Below are positions 54,826 through 64,000 of a DNA stretch of 64,000 bases, piece by piece. The notes below the pieces were generated by a model that ran no database searches, was not told the origin of the DNA, and saw only the letters and a program-made list of their open reading frames with translations. This stretch comes from Heracleum sosnowskyi. Taxonomy: Eukaryota; Streptophyta; Magnoliopsida; Apiales; Apiaceae. A program made the position numbers and the translations under genes. Where the stretch lies: positions 137,259,970 through 137,323,969 of the forward strand of contig CM061236.1 of assembly GCA_030848705.1 (NCBI GenBank). The letters run 5' to 3'. How positions within the stretch are numbered: position 1 is the first letter of the stretch; each line of letters opens with the position of its first letter.

Positions 54826-56580
54826 TGGTGGCGTTATTAAGAGAATATACAGATGTGTTTGCTTGGAACCCGGAAGACATGCCTAGGTTATATGAAACCA
54901 TAGCCGTCCACAAACTCCATATCAACCCCGAGACGGGGACGGTGAAGCAAAAAAGGAGAAATTTTGCTCCTGAAAGGCAACAAGCTGTAGATGAGGAGAT
55001 CAGCAAACTGTTAAAGGAAAACTTTATTTATGAGATTCAATTCCCCGAGTGGATCGCGAATGTGGTGCTAGTGAAGAAATCTAATGGGAAATGGAGAGTG
55101 TGTATAGACTACACCGATCTCAACAAGGCTACACCTAAAGATTACTATCCTCTACCTACCATTGATCAGCTTATCGATGCCACCACAGGTAATGTCCTCT
55201 TCAGCTTTCTGGATGCATACTCGGGATACAATCAGATCATCTTAGCTCCTGAGGACCAACCGAAAACCTCTTTCATCACTCACCGAGCTGTGTACGCTTA
55301 TCGTGTTCTACCAATGGGACTCATGAATGCAGGAGCTACTTACCAGAAAGCTATGAACAAAGTTTTTTCCCCTCAAATCAGAAGGAACTTGGAGGTATAT
55401 GTGGACGATGTGATCGTCAAATCTCATGAGAAAGAAAGTCACCTGCAAGATCTAAGAGAGACGTTCGAGAATCTTCGAAAGTCTCGTCTTAAACTCAACC
55501 CGGCCAAGTGCACTTTTGGTATGGTCAGTGGGAAATTTCTGGGGCATGTTATTAGTGGGCAAGGCATTGAAGTAAATCCCGACAAAGTCGAGGCAATCCT
55601 ACGGATGCCTCCCCCCTCAACCCCCAAGCAAGTTCAATCACTCAATGGATGCCTTACGACCCTACGGCGCTTCATCTCGAAGTTAGCCAAGAGAAGCCTC
55701 TCTTTCTTTGAAGTTTTGAAAGGAGTGAACAAATCCAGGATAATTGAGTGGACTCCCAGCTATCAAGAAGCCTTTGAATCATTGAAGAGATATCTTGCTT
55801 CTCCCCCTGTTTTGTCTCGTCCTGTTTCCGGAGAACCACTATATTTGTACCTTGCTGTGGTAAATGAAGCCGTTAGTTCGTGCCTCCTACGAGAGGAATG
55901 GGGAAAACAATTACCCGTATATTATGTGAGTCATGTTCTTCGAAACGCGGAGGTTCGGTACCCCGTTATAGAAAAGATGGCCTATTCTTTGTTGTTGGCC
56001 AGTAGGAAGCTGAGACCCTATTTTCAGGGCCATGACATCAAGGTCTACACTAATCATCCCTTACGAAAGATATTGCATAGACCCGACTTGTCGGGAAGGT
56101 TAGTAAACTGGGCAGTGGAACTCAGTGAATTCAGTATCTCTTACCTCCCTCGAACCGCGATCAAGGGCCAATTGCAGTGGAGCCGGAGTACTCCTCATCA
56201 GTCCGGAAGGTTTTGAGATCCAACAAGCCATCCGTTTTGATTTCCCGGTCACCAACAATTGCTCGGAATACGAGGCACTGATTGCGGGACTCCGGTTAGC
56301 AAAAGCCCTTCAAGTTCAGCACCTGAAAGCCTTCAGCGATTCACAGTTGGTTGTTAATCAGATTCTGGGAAGTTTCATTGCTAAATCACCCTTTCTTATC
56401 AGGTATCTTCAAGAGACCTGGGAAATGTTCTCTCAGTTCCCCAAGACATCACTTGAAGGAGTTTCGAGGGAAGAGAACTCTCGTGCAGACACCCTTGCTA
56501 GGATTGCTACTGGGAAGAATCCCCACCCGACCCTAACATCTACTACACTGTTCTGCCTACCCCCTCGGTTGCTTTGTCTA
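54825..56580 (+). pseudogene. Tat-type gypsy RT and RNase H, copy 3, with a 134-bp frameshifting deletion
   Basis: RT and YVDD are intact. At 56170/56171 the sequence GGGCCAA jumps to TTGCAGTGG, removing the segment that encodes the start of the archaeal-type RNase H (the VDGSS region with its first catalytic Asp). The phase changes, so the first frame ends at 56216 and the rest continues in another frame (56183-56604). Confidence 0.9.
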
Positions 56581-57681
56581 CAAACACCCTGTTTCAAGTC
56601 ATGATCCTGACCTACGAGCCTAATTGGATGACCCCAATCATTTTGTATCTTCAGGATGGTGTGTTGCCCGAAGACAAGAAATCTGCATGGGCACTCTGGG
56701 GATTTATGGAAGTTTTTCTTCCGGGGAGGCCCTTGCCCATAAGATTCTGCGCTAGGGCTATTATTGGCCTACCTTGCGTCTAGACTGTCTCAACTATGCC
56801 AAGGCCTACATCAAGTGCCAATAAGATTCCCCTTTGATGTGTGGGGCATGGACATTATGGGACCTTTTCCCCCTGCCAGAGGGGCGCTCAAGTTTCTAAT
56901 TGTAGCCGTATAATACTTGACCAAGTGGGTGGAAGCTAAGGTCGTGGCGCATATCACTGCTTCGGTATGTCGCAAGTTCTTTCACGAATCCGTGATCACT
57001 TGATTCGGTATTCCCAGAGTCCTTGTGACATATAACGGCAGACAATTCATTGACGCTGACTTCGAGGAGTACCTCTCAGCCTACCTAATCCAGCACCGAA
57101 GGTCATCTGTGGCTTACCCTCAATCCAATGGCTAGGTGGAGGTCACCAACCGCAGCCTCTTACAGAGTCTCCGCAAGAATGTTGAGGACCGAAAATCTAT
57201 GTGGGCCGAAGAACTCCCCAACATTCTTTGGGCATATCTCACAGACAGCAGGAAGCCCACAGGAGAGAGCCCCTTCAGACTCACCTATGGCACCGAAGCC
57301 GTGATTCATGTGGAACTAGGAGAACCGTCCTTACGGGTCCAGCAATACGACCCCACTGCTAATAAGGTAGGTATTCGAACCAACTTGGATTTGTTGGGAG
57401 AGCGCAGGGAAAATGCTGTCATCCGTATGGCTAGCTATAAGCAAACCACAACCAAATATTTTGGGAAGGTCAACCCACGAGAGTTTCAGGTTGGAGATGA
57501 AGTGTTACGGTCGTCAGCAGCATCTGATCCCACTCACAATCGGAAGCTGGATCCCAAATGGGAAGGCCCATATGTCATCCGTCAAGTTATCAAAGCAGAG
57601 ACATACACTCTTGCTAACCTTCATGGAGAGGTCCTCCCCAATACGTGGCACGCCACTCACCTTAAACGTTTTTACCCATGA
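56577..57681 (+). pseudogene. Tat-type gypsy integrase, decayed
   Basis: This is the single-copy continuation of the gypsy pol. A linker/zinc-binding part (GVLPEDKKSAWALWGF) is followed by the integrase core (DVWGMDIMGPFPP, ITASVCRKFFHESVI, VTYNGRQFI, PQSNG) and the C-terminal region (NILWAYLTDSRKPTGESPF, KLDPKWEGPYVIRQV), ending at TGA 57681. Damage includes TAA at about 56909, TGA at about 57001 (from CGA), TAG at about 57133 (from CAG), and Tyr in place of the second catalytic Asp (normally TDNG). It is not functional. Confidence 0.9.
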
Positions 57682-57689
57682 GTGCCTCT

Positions 57690-59034
57690 CTGCTGATAGT
57701 CCCTCTACAGGAACAGTTTTGATGTTTTACCTGTGTATTTCTCTTTTTAAACTATGGAGTAACTTAAAAGTTACTAGACTCATTTTTGGGCTGTAACACA
57801 GCCTCTTTATGAGGCATGAAAGTACATGGAAGCCGTCGTAGATGGTCCGTAGACCATTTTCTTAGAAACAACTATTTGTAGACGCATCGCACCACGGGTG
57901 TCGCAACCTCGCCTCACCTCCGGAGGCCATGCCTTTTGTATACAAGGATCCCATTAACCCGTCCATTCAAACGCCCGCAAAACTAGCCACACCGCTTCAT
58001 TATGGCTAAGGGCATGGCAAGGGCAATCCTTCCATTTAAAACGCCAATTTATGTAGCCCGCAAGACGCTACGGCATGGATGGATTTCTAGTAAAACACTT
58101 GCTTATTCGAAAGCCGATATATGTGGCTCGCACAAAGCTATGGCATGAGCAGGTTCCAATAACACGCCCGTACATCTAGCCACACTATTTCAAAATGGCT
58201 ATGGGCATGGCACAAGTAATCCTTCCATTTAAAATACCAATTTATGTAGCCCGCAAGATGCTACGGCATGGACGGATTTCCAGTAAAACACCCGCTCATT
58301 CAAAAGCCGATATATGTGGCTCGCATGAAGCTACGGCATGATCCGGTTCCAATAAGACGCCACGAGTAGTCCTTCCATTTAAGACAACCAACTTCTGTAG
58401 CCCGCAAGAAGCTACGGTATGGACGGATTTCCAGTATAACATTTGCTCATTTAAGCTGCGGCGCGAGTTGATCCCAATAAAATCTTTCAGCACTCATCCA
58501 CACAGGGGGCAGCTGGACGATCATATGCCAATCTTTTCAAAGTAACTTAGGTCGAACTTACGGACACCAGCTGTAAGCTCCGTCATCCCACTTGCCTGAT
58601 AGAGAACAGTCATTCGCACATACGTGCTAAAAATCCTTGGTAAAACATTTCTTCTTACTTAGAGAATGTTTAAAGCTCTTACATACAATGGGCTGAATTA
58701 TGCTAGTAGATTTCTTTAAATATAACATGAGTTTTGGTAAGTATCTTTCATTTTTCCGAACGCCAAAGTTTTTGTTAACACCCAGGTCTTGTGCCAACTT
58801 ACGCACAAATGCTTTCACTTCTGTAAGCTACGTAGAAATGCAAGTACATAAAAATACAAGTACGTAAAAATACAAGTACTTATATGAGCCACCAACATAC
58901 AGTTCAAACATTCATAATGCAATCGAATAAAAGCAGCCCGGAAGGCTTTTCATTAAAAAAGAAAAATAAAATACATTTTGAAATTTAAAGTGGTCCATTA
59001 CAATTTATTTGGATCCACTATACAAAGACCTAGA
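57690..59034 (+). other. 3' untranslated region of the Tat-type gypsy element
   Basis: Long non-coding stretch after pol, before the antisense ORF region. It holds the tandem repeat annotated separately at 57990-58480; the remainder (58500-59034) has no supported ORF. Confidence 0.75.
57990..58480 (+). repeat. tandem repeat in the gypsy 3' UTR, about 193-bp period
   Basis: The phrase CCTTCCATTTAA occurs at 58028, 58221 and 58371. Each copy is followed by TGTAGCCCGCAAGA, GCTACGG.ATGGACGG and related words. The first two units are 193 bp apart; the next spacing is 150 bp, consistent with a 43-bp deletion. Tandem repeats at this place are typical of Tat-lineage elements. Confidence 0.8.
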
Positions 59035-62000
59035 CTAGGTCGCGGCAGCAGCCGTGCCGGACCCCGGAGGACCACCTTCACCCTTGTCATCCTTGTGGGA
59101 GTCCTTCTTGGACTCCTCTCTTTTCTTCTTCTTAGCATCCTCCTCGCGATCGTACTCCTCCACGGCCACCTGCCCTATGGAAAACAAAACGTCAATGAAC
59201 TCGCTCCAATTGGTGGCCTCTAGCTCCCGAAGCTCTTCAACAGACAGGTCCAAGACATTTTTTCCGTTATACATGATCCTGGAAAAACACATGCAAAAGA
59301 AGTGAAAAAAAGGAAAGAAATAGAGAGAGAAAGAAGAGGAAGGGAGAAGCCTCACAACTGAACTTGACGTTTTGTTGATAGAAGGTAGAGTTAATCGGTA
59401 TAAAATAAGAATGTGTAACCTCCCCACTATTTATAGAAGGATGCAGGGGAGAATAACATGAAAATCAACAAAGGAAATTAAATGAACTGCCTATTACCGA
59501 GATAGTCAAAATGGTCAAAGTAATTGACTCAAGGTAAAACAAAACACAGAAAAATGAACGACTGACTTTACCGAGGCAGCCAAGACGGTCAAGATAATTG
59601 ACTCTAGGTTGTTCCCACCTTCGTGTCTTTCCCAGGAGGAAATTCACACTAGTTCTCAACTCAAATTATCGCGCATTCAGATTCAAAGAAGAAATAAACG
59701 GAGAATGATAATTAAAAGAACATAAATCCATAAAGAAAAGCAGGGTTACAAAAGAAATACAGTCCCGTAGGAGAACCTAAACGCCGAAAGGGCCGAACTA
59801 GTTTTAGACCAAAATTCAAACTGATAAGCAACAAAATAAAACACAACGAAAATAAATGTCTGCAAAACATCGCAGATCCTACGGACATAACTCAATAAAC
59901 CAGCTTCCCTCATTCATTGGCCGAATCGGGATCACCCTTGGAGTTGAGCCCTTCTTTTGGGCTGCCGTCGGCTTTTCCAGGCTCACCGGCTTCATCCTCT
60001 TCCATTCTCCCTTCGTTTTCGGCTGTAGCTCGACCCCCCGTTCCTGCTTCTTCTCCCTTGTCCTTTTCGGCCTCCAATCGAGCTATCTCGATGTCTCAAA
60101 AATTATCGATTGAGTGAGCCATAGGGTCCACCACGTTGCATGCGCCCACGAACTTCAGGCAATCGGTGTACCCTTCTTCATAAAACTCCTCAGCCCTCAT
60201 CTCCAGCTCTGTAACATAGGCCTCAGAACCTTTGTACTGGGCCACACAATCTTCAAAGGTGATGTTCGCCTCACGCTCAACTCGTTCCAAAACCTGTGCG
60301 GTCTTGATCAACTCTTCGGCTTGTTGGAGAAATTCTTTATCGCGCTGACCCAGAGCAGTCAGTAGGCTTGCAGAAACGCCCCTCTCCGTCTGCAATTCCT
60401 CCTCCAACTTAGACACACTCCCCTCCAATTGTTCCCGAGCCTCCTTCTCTTTCTCCAATTCCAAAGTCGTAGCCCTTTCCTTCGCCTGAGAATCCTTCAG
60501 AAGAGCCAAGGCTTCAACTCTCGCCCTTGTCTCGTTTATAGATCTCCTCTGCTCGGCCGTGGCCAAGCGGCGATTGCTCAGAGTCCTTTCTGTGGCCCCC
60601 ATGAGATAAGTTCTGAGCTATCATACGGAAAACAAACAAGCAACGCCAAGTCAGAAATAATCAATAATAAAGAATTCTCGGAAGTAATGAACGGACAAAT
60701 GTTACCTTTCCGTAGGCTTCCTTAACCTTGCGGATTAAATCTTTGTCATTCTCCCTTTCGATCCTTGCCCGATCCTGGGTCAGGGTAAAGGCACTCAGAG
60801 CTTCCAAAGGAGGTTCTACCTGAGGGTCCTCCCTCAACCAACCTTGACGAGCTTGGAATCGAACCAGAGTGTAACCCTCGACGCCTTCGGCTGAAGGAGT
60901 CAAAGGAGCTGGGGGTAATCCTGAGCCTGAACCTCCCACGTCCGCAAGGTCAGTTCTCGTGCCTCGGGCCGCTACCATGAACCCTGGTATGACCTCGACA
61001 TCACTGCCATCCTCGTGGGACTCATCCCTTAACCGAAACTCGGACGTTCTTTCGGCCCTTTGTTTCTTAGACCTCCCTGTGACCCTTGGCTTGATAGTCC
61101 TTTTCTTATGAATCAAAGACTGGAGAGGCACATTTTCAGAATCTGTAGCTCCCTTGGGAACGGCTGCATGTCCACCCCCGATCGAGGCTACGGGGTTCAA
61201 GGAGGATTCCGCCACAGCCGTGCTGTCTTCCCCACTCTGTTTACTTCCAGTTTCTTTTATCACATGCTTTCACCGAGCTAAAGCCAAAATCCGACTCTTG
61301 TCCATCCGAGAGGGAGCAGGTATATCCCTGGGCAACACTGTAAGAGGAGCAAAAGGTGAATAACAAGTCAGAGAGTGACACCTCATTTACGCACACTGAA
61401 ATGACAAATAAATTACGAATAATAAGAAAATCTCACAGTTATGTTCTATTAAAAAAGGAACCTTCCAGAAATCCCCCTCTGTCCACAAGCCATTGGCCTG
61501 CCCCCCAACGAAACGAGCCGCGACGGCCGTTTCTTCGGGCTCCAATCTTTCCGACCTACGGACAGCCCCATTTACCCCATAGGGCCTCCGGTATTCCGGG
61601 AGATCGATATCCTAAATCACCCCTCGAAATAACAACCACTCACTATGCCAACCTTTGTTAGACGAAGGAACCTCCACCAGTATACCCTCCAAATTCTTGG
61701 CTCTCTTCCAATGAAGTTCGAACAAGGGATGATAGTCTCGAGAGGCTTGAAGTCTATATGCAACGACCAAAACAAAGTCAATGTAGGTTCTAAACCTAAC
61801 TCCGTGCATCTAGCAATGAAAGCACAAATCTTCCGGATGGAATTAGGACCCAACTGCCCTAAACCTAGTCTCATGTTCACCATTAGAGCGTGAAAAAACC
61901 TATGCATTGGCAACCGTAACCCCGCTCTAAAATGCTCCAAAGGAATGCCTACCTACAAGTCATCCCTCCTGGTGTAAATGAACTCCCCTTCGTCTGGTAG

Positions 62001-62615
62001 ACTGATTTCGTATTCCTCCGGTATTTGAAAAGAATGTCGCACTGTCCCATAAAACTCCAGATTGAATAAGCACTTTTTATGGAGGTATTCGAGTCCCTTC
62101 AACCGATCCCGTGAGGTTTTATCCAAAAAAATAGTGTCCCCGGGTTTGTAATAACTCTTTAGCCCGTGTGTCCTAAATTAGTCCTCCCTTCGAGTGTCTG
62201 GAGGAACATTCACGAATTTTTGTGAAGAATCCAACCATTCCCCTACCTTCCCCAAACAACTCCTTATTGGAATCACCAGGCCCTCCGCCCTAAAAGTTCC
62301 ATGGCCTCTCCCTCGGAGGCCGCCTTCGGATACCACCTCCTTCACATCCCTTCTATTTTCTGGAACAAGCCTCGAAGCCCCCATGGCAACGTTCTCCTTA
62401 GGTTCTTTCGTGGTAATTACCTTCCTCCCCTCGGGAACGTTCCAATTGCAGGCTCGCTATGGGGAACTCGTAGCCGTTGAACTCTCCCCCGACTCCAACA
62501 AAGCATAATCATCTCCGTAATCCCCAGCGTCGCCCGAATTTGACAATTGTTCGTTGTCTGAATCCGTAACGCTCCCCTCTTCCTGGGAAGCCGCGACTCT
62601 CTTCCGTTTAGCCAT
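59035..62615 (-). pseudogene. antisense ORF of the Tat-type gypsy element (Transposase_28-like domain plus coiled coil)
   Basis: Starting at ATG 62615 on the minus strand (MAKRKRVAASQEE), the frame meets TAG at 62459-62457 and another stop at 62180-62178. Further down, 61940-61612 encodes EHFRAGLRLPMHRFFHALM and LGQLGPNSIRKICAFI, which matches the 'putative gypsy type transposon' domain (PF04195). Then come a Ser/Gly/Pro-rich part with a basic patch (RKKR-like, 61263-60661), a strong coiled coil (60602-60096) and an acidic/Lys-rich tail (59281-59035, NGKNVLDLSVEELREL to the stop). Introns likely separate these blocks. Antisense ORFs between pol and the 3' LTR occur in Tat-lineage elements such as Grande; their function is unknown. 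This copy is broken. Confidence 0.75.
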
Positions 62616-63332
62616 TTGACAGCCGATGGGAAACTACACATGCGAAAGAAATGATAGTCACTATGTGCCTCAATATTCTAGTTCAAACCCTAATTAATCC
62701 TGTCCCAGCAACATGAACACCCCAATTTTGACAAACGATTAATCACTTCGAAGGGGCTTATAGTGACGATTCTCAATCTTTCGCATATAGTGTGTGTAGC
62801 CCCAGAAAAGAAAAGAGAAGAAGAGGAAAGGAGACCAGAAGGAACACACCCACTCTAAAAGTAGACAAAAAATAAGAAAGAGCGGCAGTGATATCAAGGG
62901 AATGCCATTACCTGAATATAAATATCTTGGATGCAAGCCCGACTTTCTGCGTTCCCTTTCTGCAAGAATCTCCTTCCCTCTCCTCACCGATTGAAGTTGA
63001 TAGATGATCAGACAATGGGAAATATATATATATATATGAGTGGAGTAACTGACGTGTGCCTACACGCGCCATAGAAATAAAGAAGGGAACCCAACCGTCT
63101 CACCTGGTTAGGGGGCAAAAAAGGTAATTCTCCTCATTTATAATTTGCACTAATGCCGAGCATAACCTCTTCAACGATTATTCTCTCCCCCATGATTCGC
63201 ACTTCCCTATCCCATTTTCTCTTTCCAACCTCATCGTGGTTCACAGACCTGTGTCTTCGATCAGATTTACCCTGTCCTACATGAATACGCTGAGTAGGTC
63301 TCCTAAAGAAGACCCCTCGCTATGGGGGCAAA
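62616..63332. other. region between the antisense ORF and the gypsy 3' LTR, with a possible antisense promoter
   Basis: No supported ORF. An AT repeat at 63022-63037, read on the minus strand as TATATATATATATATT, could act as a TATA box for the antisense transcript. The right end is a GCTATGGGGGCAAA tract, a plausible polypurine tract directly before the LTR start. Confidence 0.5.
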
Positions 63333-64000
63333 TGATGGCCTTCGAAACCGTGGCTACGGTCTTACGGCCTACAGAGAAGGAGATCACACCTGAGAATTTC
63401 CATCCCCGCAAGGAGCCTTGACTCCATAATCCGTAGTCAAGCTCCCCGTCACCAGACACGTGTCGACCCCGTGCGAACCGGTCACCCCCGGGGCCCAGAA
63501 ACCTGCCCAGAACCTCTCCACCTGGGTGCGTAGGCTATGCTCGTCACCTACTCTACGAGGATGTAGGCTGACAGGCAGGCACCTGACGGTAGCCTCGTCA
63601 CCTAGCCTAGGATGTAGACCTCCAGATGGCGAAGGCTCCTGCTTCCTATAAATGGAAAGGAACAGTCTCCCGAGGGAGGCTAAAGACAATTTTGGAACCA
63701 GGAAACAGAACACTCTGAGATAATTTTCTGATGATCGCTACGGATTGGCTTTAAAATCCTTAAGCCATCAATTACACATACCAGCTGTAGCTGGAGGTAT
63801 GAATCTGATTTTCTTTTCAGAGTTTTTGCCTTTCTAATTTTCTATAATCTTGTCCAACGTTAAACCCATTGAGAACAGACAAGTCTAATCTTGATTACAG
63901 ATCATAGTTATAATCCGTGATCCCACCTGTTTGCTTGTTTCATGGTCAAGTTTGCAAAAATAAATCTACACATTTTAATAGTTTTAGTTTTAGCAAATAT
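63333..64000 (+). repeat. 3' LTR of the Tat-type gypsy element, cut by the window end
   Basis: TGATGGCCTTCG follows the GGGGGCAAA tract. A TATA box, TATAAATGG, lies at 63647-63655, preceded by GC-rich U3-like sequence and followed by an AT-rich leader, the usual U3-R order. The end of the LTR, the target duplication and any CACTA 3' end lie beyond 64000. Confidence 0.7.

Larger units (their letters stand above)
53606..56580 (+). repeat. chimeric tandem unit, copy 3 (2975 bp, one 134-bp deletion)
   Basis: Matches copies 1 and 2 except for scattered substitutions and a deletion at 56170/56171. Its right end is the only one that continues into normal gypsy sequence rather than CACTA sequence. 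Confidence 0.92.

Noticed and set aside
28033..56580. Tandem units as three independent CACTA insertions
   Set aside because: Units share identical borders and a fixed 3109-bp length, have no CACTA termini between them and lack target duplications.
59856..62508. Plus-strand ORFs over the antisense gene region, rich in Ser, Pro and Phe
   Set aside because: They mirror the minus-strand coiled-coil and Transposase_28-like segments, whose motifs are recognisable; the plus-strand products are not.

Overview
This is nuclear DNA from a flowering plant, most likely a eudicot with a repeat-rich genome. The evidence is one spliced plant-type gene with GT-AG introns, plant-specific transposon families (SIRE-type copia, Tat- and Athila-type gypsy, CACTA, Helitron, plant L1-type LINE) and AT-rich intergenic DNA. 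Nothing bacterial is present. The only complete host gene I can support is a six-exon sorbitol (L-iditol) dehydrogenase on the minus strand (17260-19566). About 85% of the window is mobile DNA, much of it nested.

Layout. 1-9457: 3' part of a decayed SIRE-type copia element (pol remnant, a small acidic ORF, a long broken extra ORF region, and a 3' LTR at 8407-9457). It appears to sit inside the LTR of another SIRE-type element (remnant 9458-9952). 9953-12210: a CACTA-like end, a roughly 215-bp tandem repeat, and the last two exons of a CCCH-zinc-finger/WD40 (ZFWD-type) gene lying upstream of a Helitron-type 3' terminus, which suggests gene capture. 12211-17259: AT-rich intergenic DNA with a weak RNase H remnant, a CACTA-like end and a hAT-like MITE. 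17260-19676: the dehydrogenase gene and its TATA box. 19752-25124: a full-length LINE with 16-bp target-site duplications, inserted about 75 bp upstream of that TATA box.

25150-64000 is a layered nest. A CACTA element begins at 25150 (terminal repeat, subterminal repeats, TNP2-type transposase). Its transposase gene is joined to the reverse-transcriptase part of a Tat-type gypsy element, and a 3109-bp segment spanning that junction is present three times in tandem (28033-31141, 31142-53605, 53606-56580). The middle copy is split by a complete SIRE-type copia element (31917-51266, LTRs of 513 bp, TSD ATTTA). That element is itself split by a gag-protease-only Athila-like gypsy element in reverse orientation (41410-48788, LTRs of 1560 bp, TSD GTACT). 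After the third copy the Tat-type element continues once: integrase, a 3' untranslated region with tandem repeats, a long antisense ORF region and the start of its 3' LTR (63333 to the window end).

The implied order of events is CACTA/gypsy fusion, then triplication, then copia insertion, then the Athila-like insertion. LTR divergence agrees: about 4 mismatches in 513 bp for copia and 3 in 1560 bp for the inner element, counted by eye. Both SIRE-type elements are peppered, in LTR, spacer and coding DNA, with their own short word (TGACAG/CTGTCA in one, AAACTCTGA/TCAGAGTTT in the other). I know of no description of this feature.
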